Below, one piece after another: positions 48,340 through 61,364 of a stretch of 64,000 nt of DNA. Location of the stretch: positions 1,098,207-1,162,206 of the forward strand of contig NW_001865042.1 of assembly GCF_000002865.3 (NCBI RefSeq), given 5' to 3'. The notes below the pieces were generated by a model that was not told the DNA's origin, made no database searches, and saw nothing but the letters and a program-made list of their open reading frames with translations. This DNA comes from Monosiga brevicollis MX1 (taxonomy: Eukaryota > Opisthokonta > Choanoflagellata > Craspedida > Salpingoecidae). Numbering within the stretch: the stretch's first letter is position 1; each line of letters starts with the position of its first letter. The position numbers and the translations under genes were made by a program.

Positions 48340-49474
48340 TTACACGAAACGCTCATTGTCTGGCTCGATGGTAAAGTCCATCCAAGCTTCGTGGATGGAG
48401 CATGTGGTAGCGGCGCTGCAAATGGAGGGTTCCTTGCCAGAGTCCGAGTCTTCCGCAGGAGCCTTGTTGTCGGAGAAGAGCTCGCCGTTGATAGAGCGTT
48501 GCTGGTTGTAATGGTGCTGCATTTCCGAGACAAAGGTCATGTAGGCTTCATGACTGTAGGGGTATGAGCCACCAAAATCAGTGGGAAGCTGGCTGGCGTC
48601 AAAGTGTAGCTTGAGATCGTCGTAGCCATGGGTGAGGACGCGCATGCGGCTTTGCATTTTGGTGCTCATAAACATCTTGATGACGGGGGCGACCATGCGC
48701 ATGAACATGGGAGGATGCACGACGTAAAGGCCGGCAAAGCGGACCGGTAGTTTGTCGCGAAAGGCAGCAAACATTTCGCGGGGCACGCGAGAATCCATGT
48801 TGCGCATAGATATGCCGCTCATGTCGTTGACAAAGGCAACGCCCTTGGCTTGAGCCTCGGGAAAGCGCACCAAGAGGGACTCGATGGCCACGTGGGCTGC
48901 CAAAACAGCATATCGCGGGGACCAACGACCCGGGTCGGTTCGGCATTGGCGAACGGTAAGAACGTAGTGGCCGTCCTGATCGCGGTTGCCACAGGCTTCA
49001 ACGACGCCGCGCTCAACGAGCGCGCGGTATTCCGAATCGTTGTCCACCGTGGTGCGATTGACGCCAAACTCGTCGCGCCACTTGATATAGTTTGTCACGA
49101 GGACGTACGCGCGTTCCACATTGTACTTGCGAGCGCGAAGACACGCCATCTGCCAAAAGGGGCCTGCACGCTCAAAGGTCGAGTTGCCACGGCCACGCAC
49201 GACCAGGCGATCAAACAATTCCATCTCCTGAGCAGATCCAATCTCAATCGAGGTATCTGCATCGTCCACCTAAGAGAGGCGAGGGATGGCAGCGAGTGCG
49301 AGTGCGAGTGAGGGCGACGGCTTCCCCACTCGAGGCGGCACGCAATGGTATTGGAGGGGGTTATCCTACATCCAAATCATAATCGCCGAGTTTGCGCATG
49401 CTCTTCATGAGCTGACCCGTAGTGCGGGGTCGGTCAGCTTTGCCCATGGGGCGATCAAGTTCACACGCGCTCAT
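48340..49474 (-). CDS. CRAL-TRIO (Sec14-like) lipid-binding protein
   Basis: This is a lipid-transfer protein of the Sec14/alpha-tocopherol transfer/clavesin superfamily. Two exons join in phase: 49370-49474 (35 codons; MSACELDRPMGKADRPRTTG, then QLMKSMRKLGDYDLD) and 48340-49269 (309 codons plus stop), giving 344 residues. A CRAL-TRIO N-terminal helical region (FWQMACLRARKYNVERAYVL, NYIKWRDEFGVN) is followed by the lipid-binding core: DQDGHYVLTVRQCRTDPGRW, AQAKGVAFVNDMSGISMRNM, PVRFAGLYVVHPPMFMRMVA and LPTDFGGSYPYSHEAY. The last is the family's 'LP.efGG' motif. The C-terminus is acidic and Ser-rich. The lipid ligand cannot be told from sequence. It shares a divergent promoter with the coiled-coil gene. 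Confidence 0.92.
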
Positions 49475-50901
49475 GGTGGCGGTCAACGAGTGACTTTGGC
49501 AAAAACAAATGGACGCGGGAAAAGCTGGGGAACGAGTGGCAGCCTCGGCTGCCAGACTCGCACCGGCAAAAAGACAAGCGTCACGCGTCTGGTCGGCGCC
49601 GCTATCTCACGCGAGATACGCAAAGACGTGCCAAAATGCGGCAAAGGAAGGCAAGGCAAGAAAAAGCGAACACGAGACGTGCCCAACTAAATCACCTAAG
49701 CTTCCAGACAGAACAACGGCACAGCGATGAGTCAAGCCGGCCCTGACGCGACGAGGCACAACCAATCACGCAAAAGCCAAACGAGGAAAAGGAAGAGGAG
49801 AGGTCGTCGGTCGCGCGATGGAGATCACGAGTCCAACAAAAATATTCCACCCACGCGACGAGTGGGCCGACGCCTGCACAGCCAAACAGACACACCTTTG
49901 CTATCATTGACTCCAGACCCAACGATGAAGCAAGTCCAAGTCCAAAAGTCGAGCAAAGACGGTCTGCGGAGCGCACGGGCAGCAGCGCGTTTGAATGACC
50001 TTTACATGTAAAACAGACGAAAAAATTGAAACAGAGAGAGTGTGAGAGAGAGAGAACAAAAGAGAGAGAGAGAGAGAGAGAGACTGTGTGTGAGAGTGAG
50101 CGCATGCCACTAACGCAATCTCCCCCTTCCCACACACACACACACTCACACACACTCACACACACTCACACACACTCACACACACTCCCTTTTGGTGAAT
50201 CTTTTGTGTGTTGTGTGTTGAGTGTGTGTGTGGATGCGCACCAAAAAAACGACGACGTTGTGGGAGTCGGGTGAGAGGGATGGGATGAATCGGGTGCTGC
50301 AATAAGGGAAAATACAAGCTAAAACCAGAGGTTGAGCTGGCAACTGAGCCCCCAGACACAGTCACGCGATCTGTTTGCTGACAAAGGTGGTCTTGCATAC
50401 AAAAAAGCACTTGGGCTGTTTGTGCCGTTCAACAAACGGCAGTCGCGGTGAAGGAGAATGTGCGGGCAGAGAGAAAGTTCGATGTCAAGCGGGAAAAATG
50501 GGTGTGGCTGAGTCTGAGCCTGGCGACACCTCTCCGGTCCTCGCGCATGCGCTCGTAATCGCCCCGTGATCATCACTGCCCGCCGGCATCCCGAGTGGCG
50601 GACATCTTTGCCTCCATCAAAACACCTGTTCAAAACTATAGTTGTAAAATTTCGCGCGAAGTTTCGAATCCTCTGTTGACTTGACTTGACTTCCAGGTCG
50701 GATTTTTTTTTTCCCAGTTCTCCTTCTTTGGTCTGCTTGACACCATTCGCCGGGACGCCTTGCTCTCAGCCGGCCAATGACGGCGGGGATCCGATTCTTT
50801 CTCTCGAGCCGAGTCTCCTCTGAATTAAACACCAGAACCGCAGCGCAGCGCCGAGCTTTTCCAGGAGCGCTGCCTTGCAGCATCAACATTTCACCGGCAG
50901 C
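49475..50901. promoter_or_regulatory. divergent promoter, CRAL-TRIO / coiled-coil gene
   Basis: This is a 1.4-kb head-to-head interval. (GA)n patches lie at 50036-50083 and CACACT repeats at 50130-50186, with no recognisable exon. A T-rich tract at 50703-50714 and mixed sequence precede the ATG of the coiled-coil gene. Confidence 0.5.
50036..50186. repeat. (GA)n and (CACACT)n microsatellites
   Basis: GA dinucleotides run at 50036-50083 with one AACAAA interruption. CACACT hexamers run at 50130-50186. Confidence 0.93.
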
Positions 50902-53900
50902 ATGGCGTCTGGTCGCACCATCGCCAACATTGATCTCAAGGAAGATCTGGAGGCGGCCCTTGCTCTGATTGCCCAACTCCGATCCGAGAAAGACGAACTC
51001 TTCGTCCAAAATCAAGACCTGAATCTGCGCAGGCGCGAAGCTGAGGAGGTATGGCCAGCCACCCTCAGGAAGGACACACAACATCTCAGACGGGCCAGAG
51101 TAGGGACGGGCGGGAGGTGCGCGGGGTTGGGCAATGAGCGCGAACCCCCTGCTTGTGGGTTGCGAGGCCGCGCGGTCCCCTGCATCGGCTCACTCATCAT
51201 CGTCAAAACCATTCATGGCCATAGGAAGCCCAACGGTTGCGTGCCCAACTCCAGGTTTGTTGTGTGCTGCCGCTCTCGCATCAGTCTTATGGAAAAGTTT
51301 GGTGCCACAGCCCTCTTTGTCCTCTCACTCCCCGGGCTGCCTTGTAGGGGGATGCTGGCGTTCGACTTGAAGAGGTTCGGCGTCAACTCAACCTCGCCGA
51401 CGCCGAGCTCTTCCAGAAACAACAACAGGTATCTTTCGATTCCACCCCTCCCTCCAAGATAAGACACGCGCGATGCCGCCGAGGCGGCACCCTTACTCCA
51501 AAGGGATTGGGCGCTGGATCATAGTTTCAAAATCTCGTTGGGACAACTGCTGACATGGAGACCCTACGTGCAGCATACGTGGAGTTGCAGCGTAAGCACT
51601 GCACTTTCCCGCATCTCCACCCACTCGTGCCCGCCCATACTCTTCCGGTGGCGCACCCGGCCCCTGAATGATCTCACACCTTTACCTGGTCGACACGCAG
51701 AGGAGTTGGAACAACGCGCTATTGCCCACGAACGCGAGCTGCAACGCATTGAAGCCGCACACATTGAGGAGCTTCGCACTTTTGAAGACCGCGTCCTTGA
51801 GCGCGAGGTGGGCGCTCTTGTCCCGCTACCCAATCACGTTAAAGTTCGCGCTAGACTAACCACCCAAGCTTGCTCGTCTAATCCCGGTCTTTGTTTGCCC
51901 AACCAGCGAGAACTAGATGCCGAGCGTCGTCAAAAAGTCGAGCGGCAGCTTGGGGCTGCCTCTCAGCATTCAGCCCAAAAGCTACTGGAGTTGCAAGGCC
52001 TCTTGGAAGACGAGCGCACTCACCGCCAAGAGCTTCAGACGCAGCTCCACACGGTGTGCTATTCCGACCTCTCGGGCATGCTCCAGCCCTGCTGACCTAG
52101 CCCAGCTGCCTGCGTGGCTCTGTTGATTCAGTGCCTGCGCATGTAGATCTCATTGATATTGCCTCACATCCCTAGGAAAGGCAACGTGTTGCTCGCTTGA
52201 CCGTGGAAGCAGGCGCACAACGCCAGCAAATGGACAGCGAGGACGCCACGTTTCAGCACCAGTTGGATAGTCTCAAGGTAAGTTGTCATGATGTCCGTCT
52301 GGCAATTGATTCAAGGTCATTTTGATACACTTTACCTACTCGTTTGAACCTCGGCTTCTTGATCATGCATGACCCGGCTTGTTTTCAGGCGGCCTTGAAG
52401 CTGGCTGAAGACGAACAGGCGCGATTGCGTGATCAAGTGCTTGCTGCAGACGAGGCAGCAGCAGCGCAGACGGTTCAACATGGGGAGCAGTTACGCGTCC
52501 TTCGTCGCGACCTCGGCAATGCTCGCAGCAGGTGGGCGCCTGCATTGCAGCACGAGTCGCCCCGCGCGCATGTAAAAACAAGCAAGCAAACCAACAAATA
52601 AAGTTTCAACTTGGTCTGCACGTCCAAGCTAGTTTCACTGGCATTACCTCTCATAAGATTGCCTCATGCCATTTCACAGCATTCGCAAGCTGGAGCGCGA
52701 ACGCGGTGACTTGGGTATGTGCCCTTGTATGACCTCTTCAAACCGGGCGACCCAGCAGCGCTCACGTCCTTGCTCCATGCAACCTTGACAGAACTAGCCC
52801 ACCAAGAACGCTTGCGACGGCTCGAGGCCGCATTGAAGGACTCTGAGGCCTACGCGACAGAGCTGGAGAGAAGCTTGCAAAACAAAGTGAGACAGGCCTT
52901 CTCAGACGTTCCCGGTGAGCTGCCTCTTCATGCCCATCCGGAAATGCTGACACATGCTTTTGAATTACGGCCTAGACGACGGAAGCCAAGCAAGAGTTAT
53001 ACGAGCTCCAGCATTCCTTGTTCGTGCAAATGCAGACGGTACGATTGCCCGCGGTCCGTCCTCGTACCGGCTTGCTAGCCTTTCGCCGACATCATTGCTG
53101 ACCGTCTGGTATGCAATAGCTTCAAGCCGAAAAAGCTCGCCTGGAGGACCAATGTAGCACTTTGTCTCGGTGCGAGGTCCTTGTCCTTTTGTCTGTCGGC
53201 ATAAACGGGCAAACTGAGCCGCCATGTGTTTCTTACTTCCTCACGCCTTGTCCTGCTGCCCCGCGCCAAATGCGCGCTCTTCGATGGATAGTGCGGCAAC
53301 TGAGCAGCGTGATGCCAGCGCAGAGGTGCGCCAGCCTCTCGACAAGCCGGCCAATTAACCACATTCTTTCATCACAAACTTAGATCGCAAGTCCTCATGT
53401 GCAGCACGGGCATTCGCTTCTTAGGCAGCCCAGGCGCACCAAACGGCTTTGAGCAAGGCAAAGGATGCCCAGCAGGCGGCCCAACGACGTGTGACCGCGC
53501 TCGAGCAGGTTGTTCCTCATTGGATGTGGCCGGCGTGCAGAGAGTTTCCTCGGCGTGTCAAGAACCACCGTACTCTACTATGATCTAATTTTACTTGTTG
53601 ACCCAATGCCTGCCTTCTCTTCTATTCGTTAGGAAAAGGTCCTTCTTGAAAAACGTGCCGCAAAGGCTGAGCACGCCGAGCAGGAGCTGACGCATGCTCG
53701 CGAAGCAGTGGCTAGGTTTGCACTCTTTTCCTGCTGTCAAGGGGTTTGGTGTTTTGAAATCCGTTGATCAAAATGCATGGGTTTGTTTTGACTCTGAGTA
53801 GTTTGGACTCCCGCTTCGAGCGATTGCGCGAGCAGCATCAGCAACTTCAGGTATGCGAGACAAGGCGCTTGTCAGAGTAGACCGTTGATCAGCAGCAAAT

Positions 53901-55073
53901 CACCACTTGCAAAATAACTTGCTCTGTGGCCTTATCATTTGATGCCGGACTCTTTGTCATTCTGCTAGCGTGACCACGGAGTTTTGCAAACACATTTTGA
54001 AGCCACTAAGCGTCAGCTGGCGGAGCTACAGGTGAGCAGCTTCTACTCCCGGCAAGGTTTGGCTGTGTCGGGTCACATCTTTCAAGGATTCATCTGACCT
54101 TTACTTGTGCCTTTTGCTGACGTTATCAAAGTCGAATCTACAGGATGCACGCAAACAGCATGTTGATGAATTGGCAGGGGCTGAGTCTCGCTACGAGGTT
54201 TGTCCTTGGCGAACCTTGCCATGCCCCCACCAAAGACTGTCCACTGGCAGTGACTTTTGCCCTATCCGCCATGTTGATAGGCAGCCCAAGCACAGCATCA
54301 GCATCGTGAAAGCGAGCTGCAAGCCGCCATTGCTGAGCTTGAAGTCCGCTTCAACAAGCTCAGTGAAACTGCAACCGCATCAAAGGTGCGTGCAGTGTGA
54401 CCGCAGGCTATCTTGATATGATTGTCGTTTGTCTCTCTGTGTATTTCGCTACCTCACCTCCATGCTTTCCGTCTTGCGTGATGTGTTGATTTTTTTCTCG
54501 CACTCTGCTGATGCAGTTCAAAGCCTCGAGCCGGCGGCGTGACTTGGAGAATCAGCTGGCCAGCTTGCAGCAGCAGCTCGAAGAATTGGTACGTTGCACA
54601 TGTCTGGCCTTGTCATTCACTGCTTGATTGTACTGATGGTAATTGCACGCATCTTGTAGCAAATGGCAAAGGAAAACGTGGTCCAGGAGGCCGCAGAATG
54701 GCAGGCAAAGCATGACGCTCTTCAGGTTTGAGATGGCTACCTGTTTCGCCGTGACACGGAAAGGTTGTTGCCCAGACAAAGACTCAAGGAAAGCTCTCCC
54801 GTATCATGTTTCGGCCTTGCCCTCTACACATAGGCACGTGTTGGGAAGTTTGGCGTGGCTCTTGAAGAGGAGCGTCGCCGCAAGGGGGCCGAGCTTCTAC
54901 GAGGCCCCCATGGCATTCCCGTGCGCCATATGCGCGCTGTTCAAGAACACCATGCCTATGATCAGGAGCTTGCTGTTCCTCTGACCGATATTTATCAACG
55001 CATCTCAACCTTTGACGAGCACCAAGGCGCTGTCCCTCCTCGCGTCAACCTCGTCACACAGCCACGCCGATGA
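50902..55073 (+). CDS. long coiled-coil protein built from many very small exons
   Basis: I do not recognise the family. The ATG at 50902 opens exon 1 (50902-51048, 49 codons: MASGRTIANIDLKEDLEAAL, then ALIAQLRSEKDELFVQNQDL). Tiny exons follow: 51225-51254 (EAQRLRAQLQ), 51348-51428 (LEEVRRQLNLADAELFQKQQ), one near 51525-51592 (METLRAAYVELQ), then QELEQRAIAHERELQRIEAA, RELDAERRQKVERQLGAASQ, ERQRVARLTVEAGAQRQQMD and so on to about 54730. All are Glu/Gln/Leu/Arg-rich heptad sequence. The last exon (from about 54834) leaves the coiled coil: ARVGKFGVALEEERRRKGAE, LLRGPHGIPVRHMRAVQEHH, DQELAVPLTDIYQRIS, ending at TGA 55071-55073. No motor, membrane or catalytic domain is seen. A structural or centrosomal/cytoskeletal scaffold is a guess. 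Several internal exons beyond 52700 are uncertain. Confidence 0.7.
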
Positions 55074-55654
55074 AGAATCGACCAAGCTCGTTTGTCAACG
55101 ACTATGCCATTGCTTCTTTCTTGAGATGGCTTCTCCCTTTCTTCTTGGCGCCTGGCGAAGGGCAATGACGTCAGGCGTCCAATTGGTCTCGCATGCTACA
55201 ACTTGGTTCTTGCGGACCCAAAACATCCCCTTTGTTCTTCTTGAGTTCTGTTAGCTGTTTCCTCGTTTGCATGTAAATGCTGTGCCTCCTCCCCTCCCCC
55301 CTTTCTGTTGGCCAACCCGGTCCAATCGACGAGCTGAGCTCTTCACCCTCTTGTCGATTCATCACCCAGTCGTGGGGTCTAAGACAATCCACTTGGCCCC
55401 CCTTTGGTATTCTGATATGCGTTTGAGATCCAGCTTTAAAATGGGCTTGAACGGTGGTCGTTCATGTGCTAGAAAGCAGCAGCTTCGAGCTGCTCTGGTC
55501 TATGTCTGGGCCCAGAGCGCACCGAGTGCTGGCGGCGAGTCCCTCTGGCCATCCGCCTGTCAGTTGCCGGCCTCAATCTATGCGGCGCCAGCAAGAGATA
55601 CGTGATGCAAACGAAGTACGGTTGGGTTGAGGAAACCAAATGTTGTAGCTCCCT
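55074..55654. other. convergent interval, coiled-coil / surface-protein genes
   Basis: This is 580 bp of tail-to-tail sequence with pyrimidine-rich patches near 55270-55320. I see no exon or long repeat. Confidence 0.5.
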
Positions 55655-58600
55655 TTATGATATGCCGGCGACATACGTGATGAGGGCCGTGAACATGACA
55701 GACAAAAGTCCAAGGAGAAGCGCGATCAGCACTGCCGGCCATGCTGAGCTTTCACGGCGCTGTTCCGCATTGTCTGCAAAACTGCCCGCAGCAGTGGAAA
55801 CCATCTTCGTCGTTACGGGCTGCGTGCACTCAAATGACCCGTGCCGAGAGGCATGGCAATCTGCACTTTGTGGGCAGGTTCCGATTGGACAAAGACACGC
55901 AATCTGCCACTCGTCTATAAACTGCGGGGCCGATTAGAGTCAATGACGATGCCCCACAGAACCTTCAACACTGCACTCAAGACATACCAATTCGAACGCA
56001 AACAGTTGACTGCAATGTACATCCAAGCCGGTGATGTTATGATTTGGTGCAGTTCGAACCAACAATGCTGCAAACAAAAAGATGAAAGAAGACGAGCGGA
56101 AGAGAAGTTGCGAAATCAGGCCGTCATATTGTACCAATGATGTGTAGCAGCCAGTCATGGCAACACGGTCCACGACAAGTAGGGAAGGATACGACGGGCG
56201 ATGTACACCTATACTCAATGTGACGCTGCGCAGACAAACCTGCGTCGACCTCAGACGCGGTACAACTTAAGTTATTTAGGACCACGTCACGGTCGGGCAG
56301 CAGCAGGATGCTGGCAACGATGACAACCAACTGCTGAACAAAGCTTTGGCGTTCATGGTCGCACGCCCTCGCCGTTCCGGATGGGAGGCGTAGTGTCAGG
56401 TTGAGCATGTTGATGGTAGGGCGGGAGCACATGCATGCGGCGGCCAGCAGTTCGGGCATCTGCGTCCGATTCTGGGGAAGACCAGCCGCTACGGCTTGCG
56501 TACGCGGCGGCGTCAAGCCTGAGACACTCACATTGTGCTCAGTAAACGGTGTTGGCAGCTGTTGCAAGGCCAACAGAATACGCCGACTGCGCCACAACAG
56601 CTGACCGTCGACTGCCCACCAGAGCTCATCACCCCATACACCGAAAAACACGTGGTGCCAAAATTGGCCCGTCGGATCAGCGAAAGTCCAGTTGGCTACG
56701 ATGACCCGACATGTCTCCAGACTGTTGCCAACGGCGTCCCCAAACCTCCAGCACAGGTCGCAACTCGATGCATTGGCACACGCCAAGACGAGCGTCTGGC
56801 CAGCTAAAGTTTGCGATTTCCACTTTGTGCTGGCGGACAAGTGAATTTCCAAAACAGGTGCCTCTGTCCACTGCAACCAAATGCTCAAGGCACCAAACCC
56901 GAATGAGGTAGCATACGACTCCATTTGGGGCACCGCACCATCGTCAGACATGGCCATTGGCAACCCTTCCGGAACGCATGGGTCAAGGTTTTCAATCAAA
57001 GGCGCAGCCACACTCGCCACGGAGGGTGTGCTATTCGTGCTAGCCTGTAAGGGTACAGAGAGATGTGGCTCGTACATGTTTACAGTACCAGCACCGCTTT
57101 GCAAAGCCAGTAGCTGGCCCCGGTCATCGGCCGGCCAAATGATCGCGACTTCTTCCACAGAGGCAGCAGACATTCGAGTGGCGAGAGGACTTGCGTCGAC
57201 CAACTCAGTTTGGCTGGCCCAGAGGTCAAAGCTACCGTTCGATAAACGTACGACCCAGAAAAAGGGGTGGGCCAACGGAGCTTGCCATCCTGCAAGGGAC
57301 AAACGAGTTGCGGAGACTGCCTTCGCTTGGCTGATCTCCGTTGCGCCTTCATTTATGTTTTCTCCTGTGCTGTTTGCCAGCCCTGTGGAAGCGGAACTGT
57401 TGGATGTGGTCTTGTTCACACCAACAGCGCCTGGGCAGCTTTGCGTCAGCAACGTAGGCACAAAGGCACGGCCAGCTAAAACCTGCAGCAGCAGGCGTGC
57501 ATCCTCGATGGTCACACGCCCATCAGCCGTGCTATCCAAGCACCGTAAGCATGCATCAGGACCCATGTTACGTAAATAAGCTGTCGTAGCCGAGGTCCCC
57601 TCCAACGCCAGTCGCAAGACTTGGGCCGCATCGCGAATATCAAAGCCACCATCCCCGGTAACATCCAAGGCTGCCCAGGAAGATGATTTTTTTGGGATCT
57701 GCCGCGCTTCGTAAGCCTTGGTCCAGTTCGAGTGCGCGGCGTTCCCACATGCCCTTGACGCTGCTGGCATGGGCCGCGGCGTTGACACTTTAGTTGTGAA
57801 GCTGCCGTTTGACCACCACACATCAAGTGACAGCAATGTGGTGTCAAAGGCTTCCGCTAAATTGCCATTGTTGATCTGGGCAAGCAAGAAGCTATCCTCA
57901 TTCCAGAGGCTAGGCTCGTGGCAGATGACAAAGAGCGTGACAACGGCAGGTGTGCCAAATTGGACGTTGAGCGATGTTAAGCAGCCGTCAAAACCGCGCA
58001 CTTGCTGAACAAAATCAGACTGGCCCACGACTTGCACAGCGACCGCCAGGCCACTGGGTCTGATGACGCTCTGATTCGCCGACCACCAAGTATGTAAGCC
58101 AAGCTGACCATCGTCTGTCCAATGCAAGTCCCCAGACTCGCCATCAACCTCAACCGCCAGTGAGAGGCTTGCGTTGATGCTCGGACCCATGACCGAGACA
58201 GTACTATTGCAACTAGTGCCTCGCACGTGCAGCGTGCTGAAAACAGGCGGGGCTGCCCTCATCACTGTCAATCCCTGATCGTTGACAGGAACTGCCAGCG
58301 TTAGGTTAAAGCGCGCCAGTGTTGCCGGTGTAGCAGGCAAACGTGCGCCATTCTCCAGGACGAGGACCGCTGGCAGGGCAACAGTGGCGTTGGGCAAGCC
58401 GCGCACCACTGCGGGGCCATTGGACGACAACGCGACGACTCCTTGCACCACAGAAGTGGAGTCAATAAGGGGTAAAGTTACGCCTTCGTGCAGGGCAAGG
58501 AGTGACACTGCCAAGTGCACAGCATCGTTTGACGAATTCTGCAGAGTAAAACAGAGTCGATCATCCGCTGCCGTCTTCCATGGTACAAGGTTTGTGGTAC

Positions 58601-61364
58601 TTGCGTTCAGACCTGCCGTTACCACGTGAGTGTGACTTCGAGAGTCAATCATGGTGCACTCCAAGCACAATGGCTGCCAGTTGGTGCGTGCCACGCTGGT
58701 CAAATAGCGGGTTCCAACGGGTCTGCGATCATCAAGCCAAACCAGGCCGCATTGCAGCTCCGTGGCGCGAACAATGGTAACGTCCAGGATCGCTTCAACA
58801 TCATCAGCCAGTGTCAGTCTTAAACTGTGATTGCCCATCACTTGGGTGTTCTGTGCAATAGTGAGCGACCCGTTGACAAGCGTAAAACCCATGGCTCGCG
58901 CATGGACATCAAGGCTGGCCTCAGCGGGGTCTAGCTCGAGACCGGGGATGGGTGTGCTCATGCGCAACTGCAATCTGCTCGCGACATCTGCTGCACCCAC
59001 CAACACAAACAGATCGGCATCGGCGGGTGCTGTAAGTAGCGATGGCAGGGTGCTAACAGCCACATCAACGGGATCATCGGCCACTGGCAAGAGGACCGTG
59101 CGCTCCAGAAGAGGGAAAGCACAGGAAGGCGGCTGCCACTGCGCAACAATGGTTGCGGATCCTTGCAGCGGAGCGCGAAACTCAGGCATGCCACGGTCCG
59201 CAGAAAGAGTGCCACGCAGCGTCCGCAGCTTTAGGTGCATTGGGTCTAGGGGCATTGAAGCACCAGCGCGGTCGATGCCCTGAAGAAGCAAGACGTAGTT
59301 GCGCCCAGGCTGCAGGGTCGTGACTGCCAAGTTGGACAGCGAGTCCGGCATGCTGTCCCAAGAAGGCCCCAGCGTGGTGTTTGGAACAAGCACAAAAGGT
59401 ATAGCCAGAACCTGAAACGAGAATTCAGCATGGCAATCAGTTCATGAGTCTGGCATCGACGTAGCGCGGTCAGGTTAGGTTGAGTCAAGACATTTGGTGG
59501 TGCCACGTACCTCGAATCGGGCTGGCCAGCGTGCGGTGGCCATCCAGCTCGTGAGGTGGAATACCTCAAGTGTCTGCCACGAGAGCGATGCTGGCAGGCC
59601 AATAATGTGACCAGGGCCATGTGGTGCCGGCATTGTCCAGTTGACTGCACGCCACTCATCTGACAAAGCTGTGACGGGCAGCAGCAGCAGCGAGTGGCTG
59701 GTGCTGGTGCTTGCATTCGCGTGGGCTGTCATCGTAATGGGCGGACCGATCATCGGAGCACAAGACTGAATGCCATGCTCGGAGAGGAACCAGTCGCTGG
59801 TGCCCCCCCAAGCATGCGCATTGCTAGTCAGCGTAATGTTAGGCTGACCAAGCACGCGTGGAACTATATGTTGGCCGATGCGCAGAGCGGCATCCTCAAA
59901 CTGTACCATGCGGACTGTTCCACCAAGTTTGCAGCTTCCAAACGCAGCCGAGGCAGAACAGATTATCTTCTCCCTTTGGGGGTTTGTGTCAGGTCCCACT
60001 AAGGTCAGGGTGGTGAGATGCAGAGGCGCTGAAGCGTTGAGGCAAAGTGCCGGTGGCTGCAAAACCTCGGCGTACATCGAGGCAAAGGCGCTGGAGGAAG
60101 GGACAGGCACGGTTGAACTCAGGTTGGACCAATCGCTGGCCACCAGTATGGGTTGCTCGTGTCGGCTGCCATCTGGCCGCGTTCCAGAGATGTGTAGAGC
60201 TAGATGGCAAGTATCCTGGCCCGTGTAAGTAAAGGGCAGGGCCAAATCTGGGCTGACCGTTCCGAATACCAGCTGAAGAGTTGAGGCGCAGGCTTCCGTG
60301 TCGTGGGCCGTAGTGTTGGCCCCAGGCCCCGCGAAGCAACCACATTTGGGCACTTGCGTAAGGCGTAAACTGGCGTCACGCAAAGCCAAGCGAGACGCCA
60401 AATGCAAGGTATAGAGCTGTGGGAGGCCAAGGGCAGTAGCATTGCGGTACAGGCGAGCCTCCAACTCATTGTCTCCCAAGGCATCAAGGGGACGAGGAAC
60501 GCGGGGCAGCCGTAGGTCCGATGACGATTGACTTGATGTGGGCTCACAGGTAGTCGTAGCATCCAGGTGTGCACGGGCATTTGCATGTTCGCGGCGCTCA
60601 AAGACCATGGGGATGCTTGGCCCCAGCGTGTCAGTAGAGCGCCAGGCAGAAGCAGCAAAGCTGGCCAAGCACACGCGGGGTTGTGAGGCTCCCGCCGACA
60701 AGGGGCAGTGCAGGATAGCGCAGCTGGCATTGCGATCAGGGGCGGAGAGGCACAGTTTATGGGCCTGGGCCAGCGTGGCCCAGTGCGGACTGTCTTGAAC
60801 ATTGGGGTCACACGGTACGACGGAGAGCTGCAGTACGCCTCGAGGGCTGACCAGGTCGCGAGCAACCTGTGTTACAAGAACACGGAGTTGTGCAGTGCGC
60901 CAGAGCAGGTCCCCGACAGCAAGTGTCGAGCCAGGATACCAGCCAGGGAACTCCATGTGAGCATCGCTAAGGTTGGACGCAAATATAAGAGCCTGTCCGG
61001 CGCTGTTGACAATGTAGCTCGGGCCCGCAGTCAGGCGAGGGCCGTGACCGAGGCCAATGCTAGGCCGATCGGTACGTGTATCGTTGATAAAGCATTGCCC
61101 GCCATAGCAAACGCCAAGTTGAGCAGTGAAGCCCGCGGACGGATCATCGCTGGTTGTGTTGCACGGTGTTGCATCAGTCCGGGTGGCCTGAGCAACACAA
61201 GTCTCAAAGAAACAGATGCCCGCCACACAAGGTTCAAAGGCGCAGGGCTGCCCCACCGGCCGACCCACACATGTCTCGATCACTTGAGCTTGAATGGGCA
61301 ACATGAGGGGCCCTGAGACCACGATCATGGTCAGCAGAGCCCCGATCGATTGGTTGGGAGCCAT
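55655..61364 (-). CDS. large secreted surface protein with dockerin-like domain and hydrophobic C-terminus
   Basis: Four exons join in phase: 61364-59511 (618 codons), 59411-56135, 56067-55988 and 55921-55655, giving 1825 residues. The start (MAPNQSIGALLTMIVVSGPL, then MLPIQAQ) is a signal peptide. A Cys-rich head follows (VIETCVGRPVGQPCAFEPCV...GVCYGGQC). Most of the chain is Ser/Thr/Ala-rich, beta-type ectodomain with many NxS/T sites. Near residues 1185-1262 a bipartite dockerin/EF-type unit appears: DVTGDGGFDIRDAAQVLRLA and LDSTADGRVTIEDARLLLQV, each an Asp-rich calcium loop plus helix. A lectin/LamG-like region is suggested at about 1440-1570. The last exon has Cys pairs (CLCPIGTCPQSADC) and ends with a hydrophobic helix (WPAVLIALLLGLLSVMFTAL, then ITYVAGIS) with no cytoplasmic tail, as in GPI-anchor signals. 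Function unknown; cell-surface adhesion or matrix binding is inferred. Confidence 0.84.
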
